The notes beneath the pieces were generated by a model, which did no database searches, was not told the DNA's origin, and saw nothing but the letters and a program-made list of their open reading frames with translations. This document shows, in pieces, positions 1 to 9,529 of a stretch of 64,000 bases of DNA (positions are counted from its first letter, which is position 1; every line of letters starts with the position of its first letter). This stretch comes from Fuerstiella sp. GTDB taxonomy: Bacteria; Planctomycetota; Planctomycetia; Planctomycetales; Planctomycetaceae. The translations under genes and the position numbers were made by a program. The DNA lies in contig JABABI010000010.1 of the NCBI GenBank assembly GCA_014238335.1, positions 1-64,000 of the forward strand, read 5' to 3'.

Positions 1-650
1 CGGGTGGCCGAATGATTCCCGTCAGCACGGTGAATCGTCAGCGCACTGTGAACCAGCAGATCTCCGGATTTCGCCGGCACGGCAACTTCGAGATCGGCGT
101 CCTCGTTGCTCGGATAATCGACAATGCCCTGGCTGAAGCCGAGCGTCTGAGTCCGACGATGTTCGCGCATTCCGCGACTGTGAGAACCAGGCACGTAGCG
201 AACGCACCCGTTTTCCGCATCGATATCGTCTAACGCCAACCACATCGTCAACGCTTCACATGGATCGAGCATAAAATAGTAGCCGTCCTGATGCGGCGGT
301 GTTGCCACACCGACTCCGGGTGGCTTATTGAAATACTGAAGATTCCGGGGCACGACCGGTCCGTGCAGCAACAATTCTGCGACCTCTCGAAAACGGCTGG
401 CCGTGAGCAATTCATAAAACGCCGGGTCATGGTCGCCCATGTGCTGAATCTGCTTCAGAGTCGCGGGATCTTTCTTGTCCTCATAGAAGACGTGTTCCGG
501 CGGCAACTGCGGCACAACGTCTCGGACAAACCGGTCCACGTTTGTCAACAACTCTTGCAGCGGCCTGCCATGCACAAAGCATCGCAGTGCGACGAAGCCA
601 TCGACCTGGAATAACTGCTGCAATTCGTCGCTGGAAGGTTCTGCCTTCAT
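1..650 (-). CDS. Phytanoyl-CoA dioxygenase (PhyH) family protein, 3' end cut by window edge
   Basis: Reading the minus strand from an ATG at 650 gives 216 codons with no stop before the left edge. The protein resembles PhyH-family Fe(II)/2-oxoglutarate dioxygenases. The iron-binding HxD motif is visible as His120-Gln-Asp122 (TPPHQDGYYF). The distal His is probably His207 in LLVHSALTIHRADGNHSATR, where the following NHS..R fits the usual 2-oxoglutarate contact region. These enzymes hydroxylate small organic substrates in the cytoplasm; the substrate cannot be told here. The ATG lies 16 bases after the acetyl-CoA synthetase stop and has no clear Shine-Dalgarno sequence, so translation is probably coupled to that gene. 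The family is well supported; the missing C-terminus cannot be judged. Confidence 0.88.
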   Translation of the reverse strand, partial: MKAEPSSDELQQLFQVDGFVALRCFVHGRPLQELLTNVDRFVRDVVPQLPPEHVFYEDKKDPATLKQIQHMGDHDPAFYELLTASRFREVAELLLHGPVVPRNLQYFNKPPGVGVATPPHQDGYYFMLDPCEALTMWLALDDIDAENGCVRYVPGSHSRGMREHRRTQTLGFSQGIVDYPSNEDADLEVAVPAKSGDLLVHSALTIHRADGNHSAT

Positions 651-666
651 GGATGTTGTTTACTGA

Positions 667-2622
667 CTATTCGTCCTCGGCTCGAAGTTTTGCAAGGACA
701 GTGTAGTCTTCCAGCGTTGTGGTATCCTGAGTTGACTCTCTGCCAGCCGCGATATCCCGCAGTAGACGCCGCATGATTTTTCCGCTGCGAGTCTTGGGCA
801 CGGATGCGGCAAAACGAATCTGATCGGGAGTCGCAAGAGCTCCAATCTGCTGCCGAACGTGCTGCACGAGTTCCGCCTTCAGCTCTTCTGTGCCATCGTC
901 GGATTTCAACGTTACGAAACAGCAGATGCCTTCGCCTTTGATTTCGTGGGGGAAACCAACCACAGCCGCTTCGGCGACGCGATCATGCGAAACGAGTGCA
1001 CTTTCCACCTCCATTGTACTGAGACGATGGCCAGACACATTGATCACATCGTCGACACGGCCCATCACCCAGATGTAACCATCATCGTCACGGCGAGCAC
1101 CATCGCCGGCAAAGTAGCAGCCGTCAATGGCCGAAAAGTAGACATCGATGTAGCGTTGATGGTCGCCATACAAGGTTCGCAGCATGTGCGGCCAGGGCTG
1201 AGCCATCACCAGCAGACCACCCTGATTCACATCCAGACTTTCCCCCTGCTCAGAAACGATGTCCGGAACAACACCCGGCAGCGGCCGCGCACAGCTCCCT
1301 GGCTTGGTGGCCGTAACGCCGGGCAGAGGACTGATCATGATGCCGCCGGTTTCCGTTTGCCACCAGGTGTCAACGATGGGACATCGTTCCTGGCCAATGA
1401 CTTCGTGATACCACATCCACGCTTCCGGATTGATCGGTTCACCGACGGTCCCCAACAGACGCAGGCTGGACAGGTCGTGCTTTTCAGGCCACTGATTGCC
1501 CCACTTGATAAAGGCTCGAATCGCAGTCGGCGCAGTATAGAAAATACTGACCTGATACTTTTCGACGATCTCCCAAAATCGCCCTTCGTCGGGCCAGTTC
1601 GGGGCACCTTCGTACATAACAACGCTGGCACCATTCGACAGCGGGCCGTAGCAAATGTAACTGTGTCCGGTAATCCAGCCGATGTCGGCCGTGCACCAGT
1701 ACGTGTCCGTTTCCTTCAGGTCGAAAACCCACTGCGTGGTCATCGTCGTTCCAAGCAAATAGCCGGCGGAGGTATGCATTACTCCCTTGGGTTTTCCGGT
1801 GCTTCCTGACGTATACAAAATGAACAGTGGATGTTCGCTGTCCAGCGGCACAGCTTCGCATTCCGCCGATGCGCCTTCCATCAAGTCGTGCCACCAGTAA
1901 TCGCGATCCGAAACCATGTCCACATCGCCGCCCGTTCTCCGAACGACAACGACTTTTTCAACCGACGGTGATTTTTCCAGACTCGCATCCACGGCCACCT
2001 TCAGCGGAATCTCTTTGCCCCGCCGCCATCCGCCGTCTGACGTGATCACAAGTTTTGCCTGAGCATCGTTGTTGCGGTCGGCCACAGCATCCGCACTGAA
2101 GCCGCCGAAAATGATGGAATGAATGGCCCCGATGCGGGCACACGCCAGCATGGCGATCGTCAGTTCGGGAATCATCGGCATGTACAGTGTGACTCGGTCA
2201 CCGGTTTCCACGCCCAAATTCTTCAGCACGTTGGCAAACTTGCAGATCTCGCGGTGCAGATCCTGATAACGCAAAACTCGAGTATCCCCCGGCTCGCCTT
2301 CCCAAATAATGGCGGCCTTGTTGCGGCGGTCCGTTTCCAGGTGACGGTCGACGCAGTTGTAGCAGACATTGATCTTGCCGCCCTGAAACCACTTTGTGTC
2401 GGGCATTGCGCCATCCATGACAGTATCCCAGCGTTGGAACCAGCTGAGGTTCTCCGCCATGTCGCCCCAAAATCCGGCGGGGTCGTCTTTGGCGCGCTGC
2501 CATAGCTCCTGATACTGTTCATCACTGCTGATATTCGCCTGCTCTGCAAACGTGGCAGGTGCCGGAAACAAACGGGTTTCGGTCAGCACACTTTCAATAT
2601 TTGTATTCTCGGCAGCCGCCAT
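667..2622 (-). CDS. acs: Acetyl-CoA synthetase (AMP-forming)
   Basis: A 651-residue cytoplasmic enzyme that makes acetyl-CoA from acetate, ATP and CoA through acetyl-AMP; the length is normal for Acs. The adenylate-forming P-loop [11 protein letters not shown] is at residues 270-280, the WWQTETGG motif follows in the middle, and the C-terminal [14 protein letters not shown] carries the conserved catalytic lysine that is acetylated in other bacteria. An upstream in-frame start at 2814 would add 64 residues without resemblance to Acs. The ATG at 2622 is preferred because AAAAGGACGAACC precedes it. It is the first gene of a pair with the PhyH gene 16 bases downstream. No acetyltransferase or deacetylase is nearby. 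Confidence 0.97.
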   Translation of the reverse strand: MAAAENTNIESVLTETRLFPAPATFAEQANISSDEQYQELWQRAKDDPAGFWGDMAENLSWFQRWDTVMDGAMPDTKWFQGGKINVCYNCVDRHLETDRRNKAAIIWEGEPGDTRVLRYQDLHREICKFANVLKNLGVETGDRVTLYMPMIPELTIAMLACARIGAIHSIIFGGFSADAVADRNNDAQAKLVITSDGGWRRGKEIPLKVAVDASLEKSPSVEKVVVVRRTGGDVDMVSDRDYWWHDLMEGASAECEAVPLDSEHPLFILYTSGSTGKPKGVMHTSAGYLLGTTMTTQWVFDLKETDTYWCTADIGWITGHSYICYGPLSNGASVVMYEGAPNWPDEGRFWEIVEKYQVSIFYTAPTAIRAFIKWGNQWPEKHDLSSLRLLGTVGEPINPEAWMWYHEVIGQERCPIVDTWWQTETGGIMISPLPGVTATKPGSCARPLPGVVPDIVSEQGESLDVNQGGLLVMAQPWPHMLRTLYGDHQRYIDVYFSAIDGCYFAGDGARRDDDGYIWVMGRVDDVINVSGHRLSTMEVESALVSHDRVAEAAVVGFPHEIKGEGICCFVTLKSDDGTEELKAELVQHVRQQIGALATPDQIRFAASVPKTRSGKIMRRLLRDIAAGRESTQDTTTLEDYTVLAKLRAEDE

Positions 2623-2899
2623 GGTTCGTCCTTTTGTACTCTTCGATGACTGTAAAACTGATAATCGCAGGTGAAGATCGGTGTAACCGGCGTTTTCATG
2701 GATTCGGCCGCCTGCAGATGGTCCCGTTTTAAGCGACGGCCGCCCGATTTCCAACCGAACGCCGTCGACAACTGCAGAACCCGATTGAATCGTCAGGTGC
2801 GACATGCGCTGCAATCACGGATTTTTTGACTGCGATACTTGTGTGACCTGATTTTCGTACAATGGGAAGAATCAACAGCACAGGGCAGCCGCGTGAGAT

Positions 2900-3549
2900 C
2901 TGAAGATAACAAAGGATAATCAGCCGATTGCAAAAGGCCGTGGTTCGGCGATCAGGCCGCAAAATCGTTTTGAGTCAACGCGCCGCGAACCGAGCCTTGA
3001 GCAGCTTGAGGAATGGCACGCTTCCACATCATTTCCGTGTCCATCAGCATCACGACACTTAATGCGAAGCTGGCTGCGACGATGGAACCTCGCACCAGTG
3101 CACCTCATGCAAGGTTGCGGGCGATTCGTGAACTCAGTGAAGCCGGTGTGCCCGTCACGGCCATGGTTGCTCCTATCATTCCCGGCCTGACCGACAGCGA
3201 GGTCCCCGCAATTCTGGAGGCCGTTGCTGCAGCGGGGGCAAAGTCTGCCAGCTACATCGTACTGAGACTGCCGTGGAACATACGGCCGGCGTTTCTGGAA
3301 TGGCTGGCACGAACTCAGCCAGCAAAGAAGCAACTCGTGGAATCTCGGATTCGCTCGACGCGGAGCGGCGAAATCAACAACGCCAACTTCGGCAGCCGCG
3401 TCCGCGGAGAAGGCCAAATTGCCGATCAGATTCGGCAGACATTCAGAGTCTTCGCGAGAAAACACGGGCTCGACCGCGAGCTGGAACCGCTGTCGACGGC
3501 GCACTTCCGCCGCCCCACGCCGTCATCAGGTCAACTGCGTCTATTCTGA
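2900..3549 (+). pseudogene. Relic of a PA0069-family radical SAM protein, internal deletion plus frameshift
   Basis: Two pieces of one family lie next to each other in different frames. From about 2900, one frame encodes the family's N-terminal signature (AKGRGSAIRPQNRFE, then EPSLEQLEEWHA). From about 3013 the frame shifted by two encodes the C-terminal half: ISVSISITTLNAKLAATMEP, VPVTAMVAPIIPGLTDSEVP, and SRIRSTRSGE followed by NFGSRVRGEG. Everything between is missing, including the CxxxCxYC iron-sulfur motif expected in the middle of these roughly 350-residue proteins. An in-frame TGA lies just before 2900 and the first usable codon is CTG, so the original start may be lost too. It cannot make an active radical SAM enzyme. 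The 178-codon ORF beginning ATG at 3013 is only the tail. Confidence 0.8.
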
Positions 3550-3590
3550 ACGCAGGCAGTGAAGATCTGTGCTTCATTCCCGAATGAGCA

Positions 3591-4187
3591 CTAACTCCGT
3601 CCTTCTTTAAGCACCATGTCAATGCACATCACCGCGCCCATGATCAGCTCGCGAACAGGATTTTCAGGGGGTACAACGTCCGAAATCTGCAGAACATAAT
3701 TGTCGGCGGATGTGAACAGTTCTTTGCCCAGCCCCGACCATTTTTTTGAGACATGAGCAAGCTCAGTGTTGCCGGACATGAACTTAAAATTCCAGCCGGT
3801 CCAGCTGCCCTGCAGGGTGCACAGTTCCCGGTCGTCAGCACCCAGCACTCGGAATGCGCCGCCGACTGAAAACAGCTTCTGCTTGAACCCGCCGATCCGC
3901 TCATCCTGTTCGTCCAGTACGTCTACCTTGGAAAGAAACAACGAGACACCGCGTTGAACGCTGAGGATCGGTTCTCCGCGCGGCGTACGCAGCTCGACGT
4001 GGAACGGCGTCAGCGTTTTCCAGTCTGTAAACCGCAGTATCTTCGTGATAACGCCCAGACGTTCCTCACGACAATGAATGATTTCCTCACCCGTTTCCGG
4101 ATCAAAAATGTCGTAATTGTTGGCAGCTTTGAACATCCCAACCTTCTCTTTGACCAGAAACAGATTGCGACTCAAAATGGGATGCAT
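3591..4187 (-). CDS. LURP-one/phospholipid scramblase-like protein
   Basis: A 198-residue protein with the beta-rich pattern of the Tubby C-terminal-like superfamily (LURP-one-related and scramblase-related proteins). Visible features are the opening MHPILSRNLFLVKEKVGMFK, the NYDIFDPETGEEI strand pair, RTPRGEPILSVQRG, the GSWTGWNFKF segment, KKWSGLGKELFTSADNYVL and a hydrophobic C-terminal helix (LIMGAVMCIDMVL). The upstream in-frame start at 4241 would add 18 residues; 4187 is chosen because CAGGAG stands 8 bases before the ATG and the sequence then opens like the family. No signal peptide is seen. The molecular role of bacterial members is not established, so the name reflects the fold only. 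It lies downstream of the DapA-like gene, with about 215 bases between. Confidence 0.78.
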   Translation of the reverse strand: MHPILSRNLFLVKEKVGMFKAANNYDIFDPETGEEIIHCREERLGVITKILRFTDWKTLTPFHVELRTPRGEPILSVQRGVSLFLSKVDVLDEQDERIGGFKQKLFSVGGAFRVLGADDRELCTLQGSWTGWNFKFMSGNTELAHVSKKWSGLGKELFTSADNYVLQISDVVPPENPVRELIMGAVMCIDMVLKEGRS

Positions 4188-4401
4188 CTGACGGACTCCT
4201 GAAGCCTCGGCCGGAAGAACAGAAACGGAACACTCAGCCATAGATCTTCGCAGGCGATGCGTAATATGTTAAATAATCCGGCAATGCAACGCATGCGCCA
4301 CGGGCACAGATCATTCTGGGATTCTCATCAGAGCACAACCGGAACCAATCCACTGAAGATCAGTTTCATCCCTAGTTACTGGGCGGAAAATCAACAACTG
4401 A

Positions 4402-5424
4402 CTACATCAGTCCACGTCGATTCAGCTCGGCGACAACCTGTTGCACGATAGCCGAAACTTCTGCGGGGTTTGGCGCGACCGAGGAGTCGATCGGACAACC
4501 GCCGACAGGCTGATCAGTGAAGCCATGGGTGGACAGCATGCACTGCAGCTCGTTGCTGAGTGTGCTCAGATCCGTTCGTTGTTCGGTCGACAACGGCTGC
4601 CGACCATGCCCCATATTGAAGCCTCGCAGGTTCACGGCGGCACGGAAACCTTCCGGGAATTCCGCTGAATAGATCATCGTGTCGAACAGCTTCAACAGGT
4701 CGTACTGAATTTCCCGAGCAGCATCGATCTGGTGACCGGTCGTGAGGTCGTACAGTTTTCGCGTCAGCTCGGGAACAACGCCGGAACTGGCATTCGTGCC
4801 GCCGTCACAGCCAGCCAGCAGCATCGGCATCAATGCCGCATCCCAGCCGGTGAGGAACGCGAAGTCTGGACGATTGGGCTTAACAGCCTGAATCATGCGG
4901 ATCATGTGAGGGATATCGCCGGACGAATCTTTAATCGCGATAATGCGTTCGCATTCTTCCGAAAGTCGCTGCATGGTCGGTACATCAATCGGGCTGGCAA
5001 ACATCGGGATGTTGTACAACGTGACATCGATAGGAGTGTTAGCACCAATCTCCTTGAAGTACGCGTACACGCTGGCGGGGCTGAGCTTGTAATAAAACGG
5101 GGCCACGATTGCGACGGCTCGGATGCCGAGTGATGCGTAGTACTCGCAGGCCGACAGCGTTTCCTTAACGTTAGCTTCCGCCGCACCGGCCAAAATCGGC
5201 ACCCGCCCGTTCGTCTGATCGGCAATGATAGCCACAATGCGGCGACGTTCCTCCGGAGTGAACCGAGTAAACTCGCCGGTCGAACCGTTGGGGTACAGAC
5301 CATGAACGCCACGTTCAATCAGCCAGTCAACGTATCGGCGAAGTTCATCTTCGTTAATGCCTCCGTCGGCAGTGTAAGGAACAAGGTTAGGCGTAAAAAT
5401 GCCTTTGAGTGCTGGCTGAGTCAT
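4402..5424 (-). CDS. DapA/NanA-family class I aldolase (dihydrodipicolinate synthase-like)
   Basis: A 340-residue TIM-barrel aldolase of the DapA/N-acetylneuraminate lyase family, acting in the cytoplasm through a Schiff base. The catalytic lysine is in IAIKDSSGD, the tyrosine in [10 protein letters not shown], and [17 protein letters not shown] corresponds to the GTTGE-type substrate loop. It is longer than DapA (about 290) owing to a C-terminal tail ending [20 protein letters not shown]. The substrate is uncertain; pyruvate-dependent sugar-acid or hydroxyproline-type lyases are as likely as lysine synthesis. The gene follows the NhaC-type antiporter: a TTG start at 5448 would overlap the antiporter stop, while the ATG at 5424 starts the protein in the usual family manner ([12 protein letters not shown]). 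Neither start has a good ribosome binding site. Confidence 0.85.
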   Translation of the reverse strand: MTQPALKGIFTPNLVPYTADGGINEDELRRYVDWLIERGVHGLYPNGSTGEFTRFTPEERRRIVAIIADQTNGRVPILAGAAEANVKETLSACEYYASLGIRAVAIVAPFYYKLSPASVYAYFKEIGANTPIDVTLYNIPMFASPIDVPTMQRLSEECERIIAIKDSSGDIPHMIRMIQAVKPNRPDFAFLTGWDAALMPMLLAGCDGGTNASSGVVPELTRKLYDLTTGHQIDAAREIQYDLLKLFDTMIYSAEFPEGFRAAVNLRGFNMGHGRQPLSTEQRTDLSTLSNELQCMLSTHGFTDQPVGGCPIDSSVAPNPAEVSAIVQQVVAELNRRGLM

Positions 5425-5444
5425 GGTTTGAGAATATTTTGGAT

Positions 5445-7001
5445 TCAAGAGGCAGGTTCACCGACGTCACGTCGGTCTGATGATGAAGCGGATTTCGGCA
5501 ACTTCCCGAGAACAATCACGGCACCGATGCAGGCGACGGAACTCAACGGCAGAGCAATCCACCACGGTACTCCAAATCCGATCGGCAGGTATCCGAATAA
5601 CAGGGAACAGGCAGCCATTAAAATTGCGTAGGGCAACTGGGTCGCCACATGCTGCAAATGATTACAACCGGCGGCAGCTGATGAAAGGACTGTTGTGTCA
5701 GAAATCGGCGAACAATGGTCTCCGAAGATCGCACCCGCCAGAATCGCGCCGACCGTGGCCAGAAAAATCGGGTGCTCAACGGACACGCTGCCGCCCTGCC
5801 CGCCCAGAACACTCCAACAGAGTGGAATGAACATCGGCACCAGCAACGCCATTGTCGTAAATGAACTGCCGATCGATACAGCGATGGCTCCTGCCGCCAG
5901 AAACGAAATACACGGCAGGAATTCAGGCCGAACGGCGTCGCCGACCAGTGATATGATGTAGCCCGCCGTATTCAGTTTGTCCGGCCGGCAGACATCCGAT
6001 ACAGCCCATGCGAGGATCAGCACAATCACAGCAGGTATCATCGAACCGATGCCACTGGTCCAACTGCCGGAACATGCGCTAATCGTCATTTTGCGAGCCA
6101 GAACTGGCAGCACGGCTGCCAGCGTCGCGGCCCCCAGAGAGGCCAGCAGCAGCAGTCGATAAGCATCGACGTCGTTGAAATATCCCACAAGTACGATCAA
6201 TACAAGCATAGAAACCGGCAGAATCGCAAACCAGACGTTGCCGCCATCAGCTTCATCGGAAAATTTCTCTGGCTTCGTCACGGGGCTTTGTGCCTGCTCT
6301 TCGGCACGCAGCATCGGTCCGAAGTCTCGTCCTGTGTAAGCGATCGCCGCCACCGTCGTGATCGCCAGAATCGGATAGAAACGAAATGGAATTGTGGCAA
6401 AAAAGATCGTGCCGGCGTCGCCCTCAATGCCAGCGGCTGCAAGCCCCGCTGTGACCTGATCGATCTCGAATGCCGTCCATGAAGACAGCGCCAGGCCCGC
6501 AATGGGTGCCGCCGTAGCATCAATCAGAAAAGCCAGTTTGGCACGAGAAATCTGCAATCGGTCGCTGAGTGGTCTCATAGCACCGCCGATAAGCATCGTG
6601 TTGGCATAGTCGTCAAAAAACACGACCAGACCCAGCAGCCATGTCAGCAGTTGGCCTTTCTTCCGAGTGTTCGCGTATCGCGCCATCCGATCGACCACGG
6701 CGTTGGTTCCGCCACTGTCATTCATCAGCCCGATCATGGCTCCGAGCAGCACGGTGAACAGTATGACCGACGCATGGTCAGCATCAGCCAGCTGATTCAC
6801 CAGAACTTCGCACAGCGTGTTGACAGCCAGAAGCCCGTCAAACCCACAAAGCAGCAGGCATCCGCCCAGCGTGGCCAGCACAAGGGCCAGATTGACATCC
6901 TTAAACGCGATAGCCAGCACAACGGCCAGAACCGGAGGGGACAGCCTCAGCCAGGGCAGCGTTTCAAGAAGGCCGGACGTTGTGTTCGAGGGCTCAAGCA
7001 T
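5445..7001 (-). CDS. NhaC-type Na+/H+ antiporter family membrane protein
   Basis: A 518-residue inner-membrane protein with about a dozen hydrophobic segments. The family-typical block [21 protein letters not shown], the [20 protein letters not shown] segment and the later [31 protein letters not shown] block match the NhaC/YqgE-like transporter family, whose members exchange Na+ with protons or carry organic anions. Position directly before the DapA-like aldolase, with overlapping or nearly overlapping ends, suggests it may import the aldolase's substrate, or an acid related to it, rather than serve general pH control; this is inference. The ATG at 7001 has no clear Shine-Dalgarno sequence. 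A hydrophilic loop after the middle segments ([22 protein letters not shown]) is the only long soluble stretch. Confidence 0.85.
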   Translation of the reverse strand: MLEPSNTTSGLLETLPWLRLSPPVLAVVLAIAFKDVNLALVLATLGGCLLLCGFDGLLAVNTLCEVLVNQLADADHASVILFTVLLGAMIGLMNDSGGTNAVVDRMARYANTRKKGQLLTWLLGLVVFFDDYANTMLIGGAMRPLSDRLQISRAKLAFLIDATAAPIAGLALSSWTAFEIDQVTAGLAAAGIEGDAGTIFFATIPFRFYPILAITTVAAIAYTGRDFGPMLRAEEQAQSPVTKPEKFSDEADGGNVWFAILPVSMLVLIVLVGYFNDVDAYRLLLLASLGAATLAAVLPVLARKMTISACSGSWTSGIGSMIPAVIVLILAWAVSDVCRPDKLNTAGYIISLVGDAVRPEFLPCISFLAAGAIAVSIGSSFTTMALLVPMFIPLCWSVLGGQGGSVSVEHPIFLATVGAILAGAIFGDHCSPISDTTVLSSAAAGCNHLQHVATQLPYAILMAACSLLFGYLPIGFGVPWWIALPLSSVACIGAVIVLGKLPKSASSSDRRDVGEPAS

Positions 7002-7192
7002 TACCAGCCAATGCGAAAATTCCGAGCGAATTCATCGCCTGACAAAAAGATTCACGGGCAGACCGAATCGTGATGTCCATATCCGTTCGTTGCCGACACG
7101 ACAAACAGAAGCGACGGCGTCAGTTTGGTCACCGCAGACGACAGCGACTGTCATTGATATCACATGTTGAAGATCGTTGACACCTGAAGGAC

Positions 7193-8362
7193 TCACAGAG
7201 TATTAGCTGTCGCCTCCGTCGGCAGCACCGCAAGAAACCGATTTCCCTGCTCCACTGACTCCTGCATCAAAATTCCGTTGTGCATCCTCACAATTTGCCA
7301 GCAATGACAGAGTCCGAAGCCAAGTCCACGCCCCGCCTGACGGCCAGAGAAAAACGGATCAAACAGATGTTTTCTTATCTTCGCTGGAATCTCGGGGCCG
7401 TTGTCCGTCACAGACAGACTGGCCGCAAATTCGGTATCGCAGGCAAGCTGCACAGTAATCGCCCCATCTGGTCCCTCGTTGTCCAGCCCGGCCTCAAACG
7501 CGTTTCGTAACAAATGCGACACCAGCGTCGACAGCTGAGACTCGTCAGCAAATGATGTCACCGTTGTCGTCGGCAGATTCAGGACGACTTCCATTCCAGT
7601 GAATGTCTTCTGCAGCTGCCCGACTACCGTCCTGATGATCTTAACCAGATTGCAATCAGCGAATTCCGGCTGGGGCGGACGAGCAAACAGCATGGTGTCA
7701 CCGATCATGTCGCGGATCCGCCAGGCCTGAGCACCAATGGTCTCCATCGCCTGTCTGTGATCAGCTTTGTCGGTACGTTTCAGCAGCAATTGTGTCTGAC
7801 CAATGATGCTCCCCAGTGGATTATTGATCTCGTGACCGGCGCCGGCGGCGAACTCTGCCATCGACTCCATGTGATCCGGGTTTGCGAACGACGTCAACGG
7901 AGTCGTCCAGCGCGACAGCAACCTGCGACTCAGATCCTGAATCAGGTCACTTCGTTCCTCGTCGATCAGCGACTGATCGCGCCGAACCAAAACGGCAGCA
8001 AGGTGTTGCGGCCAGCGAAAAACGTCAGTTGGTTCATCAATGAAACATGGCCCGCCCACAGAAGACAGGCCTTCCGGACGCAGTAATAATGCGACGGAAG
8101 TGGTCTCCCGGCCAACATAAATCGTAATGTGGGTGTCGTTGTCTCGCTGGCCGTGAGCGACAATGCAGCTGGTGCTTGATTCGAATACCGCAACGGCCAC
8201 TCGTTCCGCATGAACATAATTCATCCACGCGGCCGCACAAGCCAGAGCAGCGTCTTCTGCCGTGGACGGCGACACCAGCGCCTGCAGAACCTCAAGCCCC
8301 CAGTCCTGCTGATCGCTCTCAGTAGATGGCACCACTGATGATGTTTTGCGGGTCACGTCCAT
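7193..8362 (-). CDS. Soluble sensor histidine kinase
   Basis: A 389-residue protein with no membrane segment. Residues 20-150 form a GAF-like, unassigned sensor region, followed by a HisKA dimerisation helix with the phospho-acceptor His177 in GAGHEINNPLGSIIGQ, and an ATPase domain with N box LVSHLLRNAFEAG, D box VTDNGPEIP, F box LFDPFFSGR and G box GRGLGFGLCHCW. It therefore should autophosphorylate in the cytoplasm. The response-regulator gene lies just upstream on the same strand, but a terminator stands between them, so they may be separately controlled. The ATG at 8362 has no obvious ribosome binding site. The signal sensed cannot be inferred. Confidence 0.9.
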   Translation of the reverse strand: MDVTRKTSSVVPSTESDQQDWGLEVLQALVSPSTAEDAALACAAAWMNYVHAERVAVAVFESSTSCIVAHGQRDNDTHITIYVGRETTSVALLLRPEGLSSVGGPCFIDEPTDVFRWPQHLAAVLVRRDQSLIDEERSDLIQDLSRRLLSRWTTPLTSFANPDHMESMAEFAAGAGHEINNPLGSIIGQTQLLLKRTDKADHRQAMETIGAQAWRIRDMIGDTMLFARPPQPEFADCNLVKIIRTVVGQLQKTFTGMEVVLNLPTTTVTSFADESQLSTLVSHLLRNAFEAGLDNEGPDGAITVQLACDTEFAASLSVTDNGPEIPAKIRKHLFDPFFSGRQAGRGLGFGLCHCWQIVRMHNGILMQESVEQGNRFLAVLPTEATANTL

Positions 8363-8478
8363 GCGTGGAGTGATTCTGTCTGAAGCGGAGTCCGCTTAAA
8401 TACTGACGCGGCCAACAGTGAAGAACACCGACTCCCGCAACCAGAAGTGTACAGGTCGCGTCAAGACATGCTCTATAC

Positions 8479-8508
8479 AAAAATAGCGGTCGCTAAAGAG
8501 CGACCGCT
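8479..8508 (-). terminator. Intrinsic terminator after the response-regulator gene
   Basis: On the minus strand a perfect 10-bp stem (AGCGGTCGCT / AGCGACCGCT) with a 4-base loop is followed at once by ATTTTTG. It begins 30 bases after the response-regulator stop and separates that gene from the histidine kinase. Confidence 0.85.
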
Positions 8509-8538
8509 GGTCGATGAAAACTCAGTATTACTCACTGA

Positions 8539-9117
8539 CTACGTCGTCAACTGCTCAATGTCCAGCAGCCGACAGATACGCTCGATGAGCTGATCAATTT
8601 CGAACGGTTTCTGCAGGAAATGGTCCGCCCCCGAGTCCTTCAGATCCTGGATTTTGTCCTGCTCTACCATGCCGCTGATGCATACGATGCGAACATCGTC
8701 CAATGTCGAATCACTGCGAACCCGCTGACACACTTCCTTACCGTTGATGTCGGGCAGCATTACATCCAGCACGATAAGGTCAGGATGATACTCCTTGACC
8801 ATCATGCCGGCATCGAACCCATTGTTTGCCGCCCGAGTCTCGAAGCGTCCGTCCGCTTCCAGAGCATCCGTGATGAGTTCAACCAGTTCCTCATCATCAT
8901 CCACAATTAAGGCTTTGCGTTTGCCACTTTCCAGCGCGTCCGTCGGAATCCCGTTGTCCTTCATAAACTTATAAAGGATATCTCGTGGAATTCTCCGAAA
9001 CCGTGAACCGGGTACGCGAAACCCTTTGAGTTGGCCGGAATCGAAGCAACGAATGATCGTCTGCTGACTAACTTTGCAGATCTTCGCGGCTTCACCTGTC
9101 GTAAAGACTGTTTTCAT
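8539..9117 (-). CDS. Response regulator with N-terminal excisionase-type HTH and C-terminal receiver
   Basis: A 192-residue protein in two parts. Residues 1-55 are a MerR/excisionase-like helix-turn-helix (TTGEAAKICKVSQQTIIRCFDSGQLKGFRVPGSRFRRI is the span, with its wing). Residues 68-188 are a receiver domain with the acidic pocket VDDDEE, the phospho-acceptor Asp in LIVLDVMLPDINGKEV, the conserved Ser in VCISGM and Lys in FLQKPF. All receiver residues needed for phosphorylation are present. The order, DNA-binding part first, is the reverse of most OmpR- or NarL-type regulators. The likely partner is the histidine kinase immediately downstream. It has its own promoter candidate (9350-9377) and terminator (8479-8508), so it appears to be a single-gene transcript with a leader of about 225 bases. 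Confidence 0.92.
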   Translation of the reverse strand: MKTVFTTGEAAKICKVSQQTIIRCFDSGQLKGFRVPGSRFRRIPRDILYKFMKDNGIPTDALESGKRKALIVDDDEELVELITDALEADGRFETRAANNGFDAGMMVKEYHPDLIVLDVMLPDINGKEVCQRVRSDSTLDDVRIVCISGMVEQDKIQDLKDSGADHFLQKPFEIDQLIERICRLLDIEQLTT

Positions 9118-9529
9118 GCTTCACAATCCGTTCTGTGATGAGCGACAAACTACCTTACAGCAGTCATATATATCCGACTACGGCCGGATACCATCCATGT
9201 ATCGCCAGGAACACTAATAACCTGATCCTCTAACGGTGCAGTATCGGATCCTCAGGAGACAACTCACATTAACAACCAAACTGTCGAAACTCGCCAGACC
9301 AGCTGACTCTTGGTAATCCCCTTAGCTTTCTTGTTCCTCAACACCACCGATTGTATCTATTCGTGAAAGTCGGTCAACGGGAGTTTAATGCCGCAAACCT
9401 CCCGCCTTTACTTACTTGCAGAAACTATTGAAAGCCCTGGTATTTGCCCCAATTAATGGGAGAAACAAATGCCTGCTGAGCTTTCCAGTGCACCATTAAA
9501 TCATTTAGCACAAAGGGTTTAGCGGTTTC
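9118..9529. other. Intergenic region between mnmG and the response-regulator gene
   Basis: No gene is recognised in these 412 bases apart from the promoter candidate at 9350-9377. Two very short plus-strand ORFs (17 and 23 codons) follow GGGAG sequences but resemble nothing and are not called. Both flanking genes read on the minus strand. Confidence 0.5.
9350..9377 (-). promoter_or_regulatory. Sigma70-like promoter candidate for the response-regulator gene
   Basis: Read on the minus strand, TTGACC and TACAAT are separated by 16 bases (-35 at 9377-9372, -10 at 9355-9350). Start of transcription would be near 9343, giving a leader of about 225 bases before the ATG at 9117. Confidence 0.45.

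Noticed and set aside
859..1809. 316-codon plus-strand ORF
   Set aside because: Exact antisense of acs, which is certain; no motif or ribosome binding site.
2920..3504. 194-codon minus-strand ORF
   Set aside because: Antisense of the radical SAM relic, whose plus-strand frames carry clear family motifs.
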